Assembly: GCA_022605955.1 (NCBI GenBank)
Contig: JAKCOZ010000022.1
Location: 434,001 to 498,000 of the forward strand
Direction of reading: 5' to 3'
DNA: 64,000 bases
Origin: Rallus limicola
Taxonomy: Eukaryota > Chordata > Aves > Gruiformes > Rallidae
In this document: positions 1-11,400 of the stretch, in pieces
Position numbering within the stretch: the stretch's first letter is position 1
How the letters are laid out: each line of letters begins with the position of its first letter
Program-made: the position numbers and the translations under genes
Notes under the pieces: generated by a model
Seen by the model: only the letters and a program-made list of their open reading frames with translations
Database searches by the model: none
Told to the model about the DNA's origin: nothing

Positions 1-390
1 CTCCCAGCTCCCTGCACACCCCCAGCCCACGGCTGCTGGGGCAGCCTGAGGTGCAGAATCACAGCATCATCAAGGTTGGAAAAGACCTTCAAGATCAAGT
101 ACAACTGTCAGCCCTGTTCCCCTATAACCTCTAAACCATCTCCCAAAGCACCACGTGTACCTGGTTCTTGAACACCCCCAGGGATGACTCCCTGGGCAGC
201 CTGTTCCAATGCTTCATCACTCTTTTGGAGAATAAATTTTTTCTAATATCCAGTCTGAAATGGCTTGAGGCTGTGTAAGCACTGTTCAGTGGTAAATCAA
301 ACATTCCTGTGTTATCAACACTGTTTTGGTCACAAATCTAAATCATACAAGCACACAGCTACTATGAAAAAAATTAACTCCACCTCTGGG
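1..390 (-). mobile_element. ERV LTR fragment, split by a CR1
   Basis: Positions 1-58 and about 257-390 together match the U3 portion of a bird ERV LTR family (the family whose LTR ends in TGTCCTGG on the sense strand). The match is read as the reverse complement, so the LTR is on the minus strand. The remainder lies beyond the left window edge. Key blocks are the CACCCCCAGCC stretch near 20, GTGTAAGCACTG at 273-284, GTGTTATCAACACTG near 310-324 and AAATTAACTC near 371. The LTR text breaks off after GCAGAA at 58 and resumes with GAAATGGC at 257; the intervening DNA is a CR1. The outer U3 end near 390 is too diverged to place. It belongs to the same family and orientation as the solo LTR at 1430-2014. 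Family recognition is from memory. Confidence 0.7.
59..256 (-). mobile_element. CR1 LINE 3' fragment nested in an LTR
   Basis: A 5'-truncated CR1 of about 200 bp in reverse orientation, so its 3' terminus is at the low-coordinate end. Diagnostic strings are AAGGTTGGAAAAGACCTTCA near 73, CTGGGCAGCCTGTTCCAATG near 192 and CTAATATCCAGTCTGAA near 243, all standard for the complement of the avian CR1 3' region. It sits inside the LTR fragment described for 1-390, so it inserted after that LTR did. It has no coding capacity. CR1 elements normally have variable 5' truncation and no poly-A tail, and this one fits. Confidence 0.88.
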
Positions 391-699
391 AATTGCACCC
401 AAGAGGTTAAAAAAACCAGTGTCCATCCGTTTATCCCTTATACAGATGTTGTGGATGGATGGAGATCCACAAGGTTGGTGTGAGAAGCAGCTGGAGGAGT
501 CAGGACAGCCCAGTTTCGGGTAGAGACTGTGGCATATGCAGATAAGACATTTTCTACACAGAATTTTGAAGGCCACAGTGCCCAGAGTGAAACCTTTGGC
601 TTCGTTAACTGCAAAATGAATATTAAAATTGACATCCTTAAGTGTGCTAATGAGCAAAAAGCAGCACATGCTAAACATGGATGACTGTAGTAACTCGAC

Positions 700-1200
700 T
701 CCCTGCTGAAACCATGTTAAAAGTCACCCCAGGAGGGAACTGGTAAGACTGGGATATAAGGGGGATGGAAGATGTTACCCCTGGGGGGAGAAAAGAAATT
801 GAAGAACCTGAAGAGGCAGTTGACAGACTGTGTTCCTTCTCTTCCACACACAATAGGGATGCCTTCTTGGTGCAATGATTTCACTTCTTTGGTAAGAATA
901 CCCCAGATAGTATTTTGCTGACAGCGTAATTATAATCAGAGTCATATATTACTGATATTGCAGAAAGTGCATGTACCATCTACCCGTAGCAACCCCAAAT
1001 TCTTTATATTATCACTTCAATAAACTTTGTTAGTTTCAGCTTTGCAAAACTGTCTCAGTGAAAGTCTTCTGGGGGCCCTGACAGGCAAACATCGACTCTC
1101 ATATGTGGTTGTATAGGAGGTTAGAACTTGAGGGGTCCCTTCTGAGCCTGGTGACTCAGTGGGAGGGACCCCCTTTTATCACCATCCCAGCCAAAGCCGT
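700..1200 (+). mobile_element. Possible ERV LTR/leader remnant
   Basis: The plus strand shows signals in the order expected across an LTR promoter, polyadenylation region and leader. There is a TATA-like GGGATATAAGGGG at about 752-764 and an AATAAA at 1019-1024. A TGTCTCAGTGAAAGTCTTC stretch follows near 1051, then a G/C-rich GGGGGCCCTGACAGG near 1070 at about the place expected for a primer-binding site. A stable stem-loop follows at 1132-1172. The distance from the TATA-like box to AATAAA (about 265 bp) is long for an R region. No gag frame follows, because the opposite-strand solo LTR starts at 1430. I cannot name a family. It could also be coincidence. Confidence 0.33.
1132..1172 (+). repeat. 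Two-part stem-loop
   Basis: GGGGTCCCT at 1132-1140 pairs perfectly with AGGGACCCC at 1164-1172. Inside it, CTGAG (1142-1146) pairs with CTCAG (1155-1159) around an 8-nt loop. The structure lies 108 bp downstream of the AATAAA at 1019, where a retroviral leader would carry packaging or dimerisation stems. The pairing is seen directly; a role is only inferred. Confidence 0.6.
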
Positions 1201-1424
1201 TACAGCTTGATGGTCAAATAATGGGGCATAATGTGTATTATAGAATGTAACTTGTTCTACTTCAAATGCTACTATGAAGAAAAGGAAAGAAGGATTGTAG
1301 ACATGTTTTATGATGATAGTTTAAAGGTGCGGTGAGATAGCACGTGACATGGAATGTTTCTCATCTGATATTCACCTGCACTCAGATGGGATTATATTTT
1401 TGCTATTGTTACCTAACACTGTAG

Positions 1425-1429
1425 TTAGC
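1425..1429. repeat. Target-site duplication, left copy
   Basis: TTAGC directly abuts the first base of the solo LTR (TGTCATGG, starting at 1430). The same five bases follow the LTR at 2015-2019. A 5-bp duplication is usual for class III (ERVL-like) and some class I elements. Confidence 0.8.
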
Positions 1430-2014
1430 TGTCATGGTTTCACCCTGGCTGTGGGCCGAGATCCATGCAGCTGCCTGCTCCTTAAAGTAAAAGAGCAGGA
1501 GAAAAGGGAAAAGGGGGGGAAACAAGGGAAGGGAAAAGGAAGGGGCAAATAACTCCAAAACCAAGAAACTAAGAGGCCCGTGGGTTGGGATAAGGATAGT
1601 TTACTAAGATAACAGAAAAATAAAATATAACAATGCTAACAGGACTTTAGAGCAAAAGAATATGAAACTATTGATACCCAATGCAGTTTCTCACCGAACC
1701 ACCCAACTCAGGCCGCACCACCCAGAGCCGTCCCGGAACCCGACCGTCCCCCAAGACCCTCGCGTCCCGGCCGCTCGCGTCCCAGAACCGCCCCCCTTCT
1801 TTCTCCCATCAGCCCCCCTTTATCCTGGGCAGGACGTAATTGGCATGGAATACTCTCTTTGGCCCATCTGGGTCACCTGTCCTGGCTTTGACTGTCTGAC
1901 TGCAACTAGAAACATCAGGGTGTTATCAGCACTGCTTTCATTTTAACTCCCAAACACAACATTCCATCCGCTCCTACAAATGAAGTTAACTCTATCCTGA
2001 CTGAAACCAGGACA
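1430..2014 (-). mobile_element. Solo ERV LTR, complete, with 5-bp TSD
   Basis: A 585-bp element bounded by TG (1430-1431) and CA (2013-2014) and flanked on both sides by TTAGC. On the plus strand it begins TGTCATGGTTTCACCCTGG and ends CTGAAACCAGGACA. The widely distributed bird LTR I recognise here has TGTCCTGGTTTCAG as its sense 5' end, so the sense strand is minus. Read that way, a CpG-rich promoter-like block (about 1720-1795) comes first. An R/U5-like block follows, with the complement of GGGTTGGGATAAGGATAG at about 1582-1599. Matching duplications outside a single LTR mean a provirus inserted here and recombined between its LTRs. The repeated CTCGCGTCCC near 1758-1784 is a small internal duplication in the CpG-rich part. 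Confidence 0.87.
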
Positions 2015-2019
2015 TTAGC
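2015..2019. repeat. Target-site duplication, right copy
   Basis: TTAGC immediately after the terminal CA of the solo LTR, identical to 1425-1429. Confidence 0.8.
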
Positions 2020-5000
2020 AAACCCAAGAACATATGTGGAGAACTTCATTTATGCATATCTTTAATTTTGGTCAGTATCAACATACGTCATCTTGTTCGT
2101 CTGCTTGGAATCTATCTAACAACTTACACCTGGAAAAGAATTTTCAAATCAAGAATGATCATTTGTTCTAAAAACATAATGAATAGATAATAAAGTGATT
2201 TTTAAAGACATTTAAAGTAGTAGATAATTATTTTTGCCTTCCTTGTGCAACAGCAAAGGATTTTAAAAGGTTAATAACATGTGTCTCCAAATACAATGTT
2301 TCAAATTGGAGCTTGTAGCTGCAAGGAAGTGCTCACTAGCAGATATACTACAAGACCTAAATAAGGGAGCAATCATATATTTGCATGTAGACCAGGAACT
2401 CGCTTTGTTTCAGAGTCTTTACCTGATTCCATTTTCTCTCCCAACAGAAGCACTGGGCACGTGCTCACATTTGGCACACTTTACTTCCCCTGCCACACGG
2501 GCCTGTGCTTACAGAGGAAAAGAATCAAGTCAGCACACTGCCCATTTCCTTTAAAAAAGAAAACTCGTAGATTTGAAAAAGCAGTTCTTCAGTGCTGTTC
2601 ATCTTGTGGAAGCCTTGGCAGAAATCCCCAGGGAACCAAGAACCTTGTTCTAAATGAATAGGCAGGTATTAATTTAGCTAGACCAATTTCCTTAAACAAT
2701 TGCTTGTACTAACTAGTCAAAAGAAAGGACATTAATACAGCATGAAAGTTAAAAAGAGACACTACCCACAGTTCTCAGTAAGTTAAATCCAGAACTGAAA
2801 CTGAGTGCTAAACTTTCCAGCAAACTATGGGACCAAGTCAGATGCACACACATTACTTCCCTCTCCTCAGCTCATTTTACTCAATGGTTTCTCATTTGAC
2901 CTCGTGTTTAAGCATCTCTTTTGTCAAAACAGCCAGAGCACAAAACAAAGCTTTGAGCTGGAACATTTTACAGCTGGACACACCGTTACAGCCTTGTGGA
3001 GTCATGCCTGTGAAAAGAGCCTACCTACATGGAGCCTAGAAAGAGCCCTGGGTGTTTATTTGGGGAAATATTTCCAGGTAAAGCACTAAGAGGAACTCTG
3101 CTTTCCCCATTACTTTGATAAGTAAAGGGAAACATATTTCTCATTAGTTATGCTACAGACTCAAAATTGGTTATATGTAAAGTAACCCAATGGGTGGCAG
3201 TTGTCACAACTTTGCTGGTACTCAGATAGCAGAAGAGTTCTTCGGATGCTTGCCCTAAGATCAGCATTTATAGAACACCATCTGGTACTTCACAGTGATC
3301 AAGTTTTGCTGCAACCAACATACTACAAGGCCTTGTTTCCCTAAATATAGAAGTGTTAAAATTATCCACAGTGTTATTCATCTATTGCACTGAACTAAAT
3401 AGTGCTCCCACTGATTTGTGATTTTTGGTTATTGTTTTCTTAAAATGTACTCACAGGGTAAAATTTTGCCATTTCAAGAGAGTGTGTGATGACTGCTATA
3501 CATAGACACTCTTGGCCTGCTGGTTTCAGCAGTGTCTGAAATAGAAATTCCTGAGCAGCAGAAATAGAAATTCTTAAGTGGCAGTTTGAGAATCAAAATT
3601 TTTGGAGGGCACGTGACCAAAGTTCACGACTGTTCTGCTATTTCCAGTTCTGTCACAAACCAGAATGTCCTCTTGGTCACAAGTCAGAGACAGACCAAAA
3701 GGTCAAAACACAGAAAACTCTGTGTGCATACAAAGTTAGATTGAGCATCTTGGGTCCAGAGCTCTCAGAAAAGAATGGAGAAAAGAAATTATACCCAAGC
3801 CCATTTCCTAACTTCTTAATAATACCACTCAGAGACTCTGCCACACACAACAGCGGTGTGTGGAGAAGACAACTGGTTATGATGCATCCACCAACCCAGT
3901 GTATTCAGTAGCATCCAATCCAGAATGCAAAAATCAACAAATGCATTTAGTGAGAAACATAGAGAAACTTCTGCCAAGGTGTAGAAGGCGCTAGAGAAGT
4001 AAAAATGGCATCAAAGGAAATGAACAAGTGGTCCACTTTTAGAAGGGAATACCAGTATTTCTATCCCTCTGAGTCCTGACAGGTTCCAAAAGCCTCTGAG
4101 CACCAAGAAGCCACATGCTAAGGAGGAGCAGGCATACGTATTCTCTCCAGAATGCAAACGCACGAGGGAAGGCCAGGAAGCATAACTTAGAGAATGACAT
4201 GTCTTGAGAGGAGAGAGGGCTGCAGCTATCAGAATGCAGCTATCAGAATGCATTTCAGAAACTCTGAACAGAGACAGAGGGCATGCTGGAGGGCATGACT
4301 CTCAGATCTAGGAAGGCCTCTTTCCAATTGATGTCAGGATTACATGTCTTGAGAGTACAGGCAACTTCTAGTTTTGTATTTTATTGGGGATACATGCCAC
4401 AAATGCATTCATCATCCTATCGGCACTGGCATGAAGTATGGGTTAGTTCAGGTAATCTTTTCTTATGTACATGATACTTTAAATTATCTCGTTTACCTAT
4501 GCAAAACTTTTCAGAAAGTACTTTTGTTTGAAAGCAGCTAAGCTGACATGGCTTCCAACAGACAGACTTTGAAGTTGTTTTTTGTTCTTTTCTCCTCTGA
4601 GTAATGATCAAAACTTGAGGTGGCTAACAATACACCCATGAGAAATGTTCAAAACTCCCAGGATTGGTAAGTCAATGAATTTTTGTCTGATTAGTGATTT
4701 AATTACAGCTAAGAAATGTTTTTTGAAGTTACTCATAGATTAATCCCATTTTATTCCTTAGCAGTGTTGTAGGTGAATTCAGCCTGATGCACTAAAAATA
4801 CATCACTGCAAGAGTAGAATGATTTGCATTTAGATTTTTTTCAACATTGATTTAAACAGGTCGATTTACATATTTTCTCTTTAAGTTAGTAAAGGGTTTT
4901 GGGGGGTTTTATTTTAGCTCTAGAACAAGCTATAGCTACCCTACAAACACTTCCAATTTCATCTGGTGTTCTACAGATGGGACTAGCACACCATGCATGT

Positions 5001-7298
5001 TAACATCAGGATAACACCATTTCCTTCAATTAACCTTTACTGCAAGAACAACCTGAGTAGCCATTCAAGGAGAAACACATCAGGGACTCACCTTCAGACG
5101 ATGCACGTAAGGCAAGGTTATCGCCTCATATCCTCTGACCTACCAGCTACAAGAATTGCCATTATCTACACATCCCTACTCATTACCTACGTGTGTGCTT
5201 ACTGTGTGAGACGAGACAATGATGTCTTTTGGGCAAAGGAGAAAAGGGAAATGTACCACCGATGTGGAGATATTCCCACATGAGCCCATGGGGTTTCCAT
5301 ATGAGAAGGTGCACCTACATGGCATTGGCCATGAACAAACTCATTTCACGTGATTATAAACCAAACTTATTGCAGTCACAAATGAGATTAATTACACCTT
5401 CATGACTTCAAATAAGCAGTTAGTTTTCACACTAATGTATCTGGGTGTGTCCCCCAGCCCCTCAATATTCCTTGGAAATAACTGTAAATTTTTGTGCCTC
5501 ATTTCTTGGGTTTCCATCATTAAAAAAAAAATCATAAAAAGTAAATAACTTTGGAAATTTCTCACATGTCTAGCAAAAATTACCATCATTGGGTACATAA
5601 CTAAAGTGCATGACCAAGATTTCAATGACAGCCTTCTCAGTCCTGCTGTGTGGAGTCTTTTTAGATTAAGACATTCCAAAAAGTGTAACTTCAATGCAGG
5701 AAATATAAAATTAGCAAAAACTGCAACCATAGTACTTGGATTAATGAAATAAAGTGTGAGATCACTGCTTTGTTTCAATAAATGTAGCATGATGGATCTG
5801 TACCCTTCAGCTGCAATTGCAGCCCAGCTGCAATGCCTGGTGATGCATGTGTTGTTAGAGATCCCTCACAACAAAGCTCTCAGTCCAAACATATGTGATT
5901 GATAAGAGATTTCTTGATCCCCCCAACAAGTTTCCTTCCTTTTGCACAATGGTGTTTGGATCTTACTATGCAATGCCCTCACCAGTGTCACTGCACCGAA
6001 GTGAAGAAGCCACAAAACAGAGTAAGCACTAGATAGGAATATACAATACAAGTTAAGGCGCTTTAAAGGGAGGAAAAAAAAGCAGAAAAAAAATCAGTGA
6101 TAAAAAACGGTAAAAGGAGAGAGGTATGATTGAAAGCCCACACTGGGATTATTTAGAGCACTTACAGCTGCCTAGATCAGTCAGAAAGTTAGAGACAGCT
6201 CCAGTGGGACATAGTGAAATATCATTTATCATATTTTGAAGTGTGGAGATGCTTTTGGCAAGTCTACAATGGTGTATACGTATTCCCTGCACAATAGTAC
6301 TGGGCAAAACTGATATCAAAGACAACGCAAACTACAATGCAATTAAATAAAACCAAGACCTGCAGGCTTCAGTTATCATGTCATAGCAACTGACCAGCAT
6401 GCTAAGATGTCTGTAACAATTGCACACATGCATCCCAAACTTCCTCACTGCAATACATGCACTCAGGCATGTACTCAGGCACTCAGGTACACAGACCTGT
6501 CCCAACATGAGTCTGCAAACCCCCTCAGGTGTTTCTGGGAGCAGATATCCTGTCCCGCATGCAATGCGGGGACACAGCGCTCCTCTCATAAAGGTCTGTT
6601 TCCACAGGAACAAGCTATCCGATGCCCTGTTCTCCCTCTGACAGATAGGTGCTGCTTTCAAGGCCGAATGCTTCAGTAAGCTTCAACGGGCTTTCCTTTC
6701 TCCCTTAACCAGAGGTTAGTTAATAACTTGATTCTTCAGAGTTATTAACATCTTTGAGGTGCTTGGTAATTCACATGTTGATATTCTAATCTGGTTAGTT
6801 CTGGTAGCCAGCTGGGGTCTGACAAAGAGCTCTTACCCAAGGGAAGCTATAGGGAATGGTCATGAGTCCCTCACTGATGTGAGCAACCTCTGGAGCTGAT
6901 GGAACCTAGTGGCTGATGGAACATTACATCATGGTATCCTTTCCTCCTTTGTGGTGATTCCCCATGCTACACAGTCTTTGAGATTATAAACTGAAGGAAG
7001 AATGACACATTCCTCCCTGTGAAAACAGGGATGATTTATTAGTTACCAACTCATTCATCTATAAGATCCTTCTAGCACTGAAATTGAAGTAAATAAAACC
7101 TTAAAACTCTACACAATAAACTCAGCTTTCTTTAGAATAGGGTCCTTCCAAAATTGTTTCACAGATGGGACAACACAGTTGCAAAACTGCTCCTTAAGGT
7201 ACCTCTTCAGCTTTACAAGGTCACTATCAATCCTAATATTAATTCCTTACACACAAAGAAACCCAAAACCTCAAGCTTGCTGCAGAAAGTCCCAAGAG
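2020..7298. other. Unassigned AT-rich DNA
   Basis: No repeat, RNA gene or exon that I can support in these 5.3 kb. The longest open frame is 132 codons on the minus strand (5392-5790). Its translation has no recognisable motif and is compatible with chance. Local curiosities are a 14-bp tandem duplication at 4221-4260 and a short direct repeat of GAAATAGAAATTC near 3540 and 3562. Interspersed GC-richer patches (for example 6400-6700) carry CA-rich text but no CpG clustering. Confidence 0.5.
4221..4260 (+). repeat. 14-bp tandem duplication
   Basis: TGCAGCTATCAGAA occurs at 4221-4234 and again at 4235-4248. A diverged third copy (TGCATTTCAGAA) follows at 4249-4260. Typical replication-slippage minisatellite seed. 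Confidence 0.85.
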
Positions 7299-7420
7299 AA
7301 TCACAGAATCTTCTGAGTTGGAAGGGGCCCATAAGGATCATCAGGTCCAACTCCTGGCTCCACAGAGGGCCAGCCAAGTCAGAACATGGGACTAAGTGCA
7401 TCAGAATATTCAAACAAAAC
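7299..7420 (-). mobile_element. CR1 LINE 3' fragment
   Basis: Reverse-oriented CR1 tail. AATCACAGAATC at about 7299 is the complement of the CR1 3' end. It is followed by GAGTTGGAAGGGGCCCATAA, GGATCATCAGGTCCAACTCC and TGGCTCCACAGAGGG, the arrangement found in the CR1 subfamily whose 3' end carries the TCCAACTCCTGGC text. Similarity fades after about 7420, so only around 120 bp is kept. No coding capacity. Confidence 0.85.
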
Positions 7421-8427
7421 CTATTTGCTGAGTATCCAGTCCTGGATATTATGTACATTGCATGCACTTTTAAAAACATCTTCCCAATGAAGTATTTGTA
7501 GCTAATACGATTAGCAAAGTACAGAGGTACCTGGTTAGATACCCCTTATCCAGGAAACACTCGTGTTGGTCATGCAATTTACACTTGTATTTATAGTAGT
7601 TTAACCACGTGTCTTTATCTGAAAACAACTGAGATGCTTCGTGTATGTTTATCTGCCATAAAATCCATCAAGACTGGAATATTTCACTTAGAAGTATTGG
7701 CATTTAAAGTTGGTATTTTTCTTCTCTAAAAAATAGCTTGGAATTCACTACTAAGCTTTGCACAACCTGTAGCAGCTTCGAAGGCAAGCTACAGATGGTG
7801 CCCCTTGACTTGCTTACACAAGAGACAGAGCTTGAGGTCGACTTGCATAAATTACTGGCACATTTAGGATCATTCCTACCCGGACTCCAATTTGTTTTGT
7901 GCCAGTATATCTTAATGATTTAAACGACTGTAAAATCACATACCCCAGAAACAAGACACGAGTTTTCAGGTCTGTCTTTATGGTCAGGGATGGACTCTTC
8001 TCAGTTGCCAGTGCTACTGTAAAATAATCTAACTGAAGTTAAGCATCAATCCTTCACTGAGGTTCCTAAAATTCAGATCCAGCCAGCCACACTTTCCGAC
8101 CTTTAAACTTGCAAGTTTGTTTTCCAAATATACTAAGAAAAAAAATATTAAATCTTACTTAAAAAGAAAAAAAAATACTAAAATCAACATTTTTATGTGT
8201 CTTTTTCATTCCTGGTTACTCTTTTGATAACTGTGATGAGAAGAATAAAACAGCAATCATTACCCAGTCATCAGGAATCAGAACTGGCTTTGATTCAGTG
8301 CACATTTAGCTCTGTCTTTGATTTTCTTCTCTCTAGTGGGCAAATATCTGACAAATCCTAAATTTAAGCATGATAACAAAATAGAACAATTAAGATTTCC
8401 ATTTAACAAAGCAAAGTATTCTTCAGG

Positions 8428-8460
8428 AAATAATCTTCCTTTTTCAGAGGAAGATTATTT
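8428..8460. repeat. 13-bp perfect hairpin
   Basis: AAATAATCTTCCT (8428-8440) and AGGAAGATTATTT (8448-8460) are exact reverse complements separated by a 7-nt loop. One G-T and one G-C pair extend the stem outward on one strand. Too short for a typical pre-microRNA. Confidence 0.8.
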
Positions 8461-11293
8461 TCATGTTCACACAGCTTCTTCTCAATGTTATCCCCATCTC
8501 TGAGCCCAAACCCTGGTGCCAGCTGAGCCTTTGAAAAAGCCCTCTTAAACACTGCACTCACAGCCACATTCCCTGGGCAGCCTACACTGGGACAGACCCT
8601 CAAGGGACTCAAGGCTTTGATTGAATCCAGCAAGGGCTAACAGAACAAAATAATCCAGCACAGAGAGCAGCGCTCAACTTACTCCAGCTCAGAGTTCAGA
8701 GAGGGATTCTCTGGGTATCAAAAAATCAAACCTGGCATCATGGGCAAGGTTACTACACAGAAACAAAAAAGCAAAGAGTAAAGCGGAAGGAAAAAGGAAG
8801 TAGGAAGGGAAGACTTGGAAACCAATGAATCCTTCGCCAAAAGTCCTCCCTTTGAGTAAGAGGATGACCACATGTTAAGGCCATACCCTTGCCAGCTGAA
8901 CTGCCGAGAAACAAGGAGCAGACCATCTCCTACTGCACTCCTCTTGGTTCTTCTATCGCCTTTCCCTACGTGAAGGATAATACACAGGAAGAGGCCAAAG
9001 GACAGATGTGGCCTAATAACCATGAGAAATCTGGGGACTATGGAGAGCGCAGGTCTGCAAGAAAACAAAGCCAGACATTTCTTTTTTACAAGCAATATTT
9101 ACAGAGAATATTAAAATATTGCATCCTTCTGAGTAAGACAGCTTCATTCAGGAGTGAGGTACGTAATGTATTTCAAAATGCCATTCACATTATTACCATT
9201 CCAGATCGATTTATGATAATTAAAATCACTCTACTGTATCTGACCATTATATGTGTTTGCATGTGTATAAAACCATGCCTTTTTTTGTTGTTGTTGTTGG
9301 TCAGGGCTACAGGTTTTCACTGAAATAATTGTACTATACAGCTACTTAACATAATTCCCCTCCAGGTACAAGCTGGAGCGATAATGTTATTACTTTGGAA
9401 TAACACTTAGAAGAACTGTACACTCAGGAGCAAAGAGCTGCTTCACTGTGATGAAATAGATAAATTGATGCTACTCCGGGTGCAATCAAGAGATATGATA
9501 CCGAGCCTGCATCTATTACCATAGCATCAAAATCCTGTGATATAATCATGGCAGCAGCCCTCTGATGTAACTGTATTTCTAGATTACCGATAGGAAATCA
9601 AAATCAAAACACAAAAGGCAAAAACTGCAATAGGAGTTAAGAACCTGGAGTAAGAATTAAACAGATATTAAATCTTAGGATGCAAACTTAAAGGCCCTAC
9701 CTAAAGGAAACAACACAACCAGACACACATACAAATAACCACCCCACACCCCCCCGACAACTAATGAATTAACCAAATAATGAAAAAACACCATGATTAC
9801 ATTTTGGCTGTCAGATCCTCTGGGCCTGGAGATCAGTTGTGCATTGGGTTTTTTTCCTTGGTGCAGAACAGTGTGTGCTCTATTATCCCAAACCCAAATC
9901 CTGCATATCTTCATGATCTCCGTTTCCTATGTAGCTCGCTGCTTTCTCCTAGCGAAATGTTCAGAGGGATTTTTTAGCTCAGTGTGATGCAGTCCCAGCA
10001 GGTGTGATACCCGTGCCCGTTCTGAGCCCCTCGGCTAGACCCCACCTCTAGTGTGGGGGTCCAGCCCTTTAAATGAGTTGGACGTTAGTCAAGACACGAC
10101 ATGCTATGAAACAAGTGTCAAACAGCATTTCCATTTCCATGATAACAGTTCTTGCTCCAAAGTATTCAACCCACCAACTCTTGGGTATGAAATTCACACA
10201 GTCTTTGGAGCAGGGACTGCAGTTCCAAGTCTTGCTAACAGCAAACCCCACCGGTTTCCCTCCCCACCCCCACCTATCCTGATTCAGATGGGTCTCTTCT
10301 CTATAAACCTGGGGCATCCCTCATCACCCTCTTACAGACACGCATGCAGAAATATTGAGTCTTCTCAGGTACATCCTCAAAAATGTAACTAAACTACTAA
10401 ATAAAATTTGATCTCCCCGTGAGCATCCCATTTCAAATGTAAAGAGGGCCTTTGGATTTGATGCCTATACCCCCAGGAGAGGATGTAATCACCAGGGCCT
10501 TTGAAAAGACAACCGTGCCTCTTGTACCTAGATATTAATACAAGTTGGAGAAAAAAGGGCTGTGACTTGCAATAAAGGGCCAGGCCCCATCCCTCTGACG
10601 AGGGGGCTAACTTCTCCAGACAAGAATCCAATGCCCCATACTTTACAAGACAGCACACGCAAAGCTCAAGTCTCTCCTTTAGGCACTGTGTGCATGAAAG
10701 ACCTTCACTGCAGTGACTAATTTTTGTTGCTCCAGCTTAGCCTCTTTGAGGATTTAAGTCTACATGACCTTGCCCAGGTCACATAATACTTTCCTGCACA
10801 GCAAGAAGTAAAGGCTGACACCATAGTAACCCAAATCTCAGCCTGAAACCATGGTAACAGGATCATCTTGCTTCAGGCATGCTACCTTAGGTACCGAGCA
10901 CAATTTCAAAATATTCAAATTGAAATAAACTGCTTTCAAGCAAATCAATTCTCTGACACCAATTCCTTCAAATTATTACAGCAGAGATTTCCAAGATGGC
11001 CCATAGCTCACATTAAATCCTTTAAGGCTAAACTCTTAGAAATGGTTGGCCATTTATCTTGCTGCATCAAAGAAGAGCGGGTACTTAGAAAACTCTGTCC
11101 TAAAATTCCCTTTAAACAGAGGTACAGAAAGACACAAGGGTTTCCATCTGTTCACCTGCGGATATTCTTAAAAGCCTTTTATGTGAGTTTCTCCTTTAAT
11201 ATAGAAAAATGCTACCAAAAGTGCCCCCAGTTGCACAGTCTAACCAAAATGAAGAAAAAAATATGAAGAAAAAGCCTTTTTGCACTGACCAGC

Positions 11294-11400
11294 TGCTGCC
11301 ATTTTCATCAATCTTAAGGTTATTTGTAGCACTAATAAGCACAAGATTGCTGCTTTCAGTTTTATTAATCTTAGGGTTATTTGTAGAAATAACAAGTCCA
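11294..11400 (+). repeat. Diverged 57-bp tandem duplication
   Basis: ATCTTAAGGTTATTTGTAG at 11311-11329 recurs as ATCTTAGGGTTATTTGTAG at 11368-11386. Both are preceded by a TGCTGC motif and followed by related AATAA text. The period is 57 bp, with several substitutions between copies, so this is an old local duplication. Confidence 0.75.

Larger units (their letters stand above)
391..1429. other. DNA between two LTRs, mostly unassigned
   Basis: About 1 kb between the edge LTR and the solo LTR. A plus-strand frame without stops runs from 484 to 681 (66 codons, no early ATG) and ends at TGA 682-684; I do not recognise the translation. From about 700 to 1200 the stretch has retroviral LTR-like organisation, described separately. 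The part from 1200 to 1429 is AT-rich and unremarkable. No host exon is evident. Confidence 0.5.

Noticed and set aside
1430..2014. 5' LTR of a provirus paired with the LTR at 1-390
   Set aside because: TTAGC abuts both sides of this LTR, so it is a solo insertion; an LTR of a provirus would have the duplication only at its outer edge.
5392..5790. 132-codon minus-strand open frame
   Set aside because: No motif, no splice or promoter context, unconserved-looking composition.
8889..9323. 144-codon plus-strand open frame
   Set aside because: No recognisable domain, ends in leucines made by a TTG repeat, and a frame of this length is expected about once by chance in 64 kb of AT-rich DNA searched on both strands.
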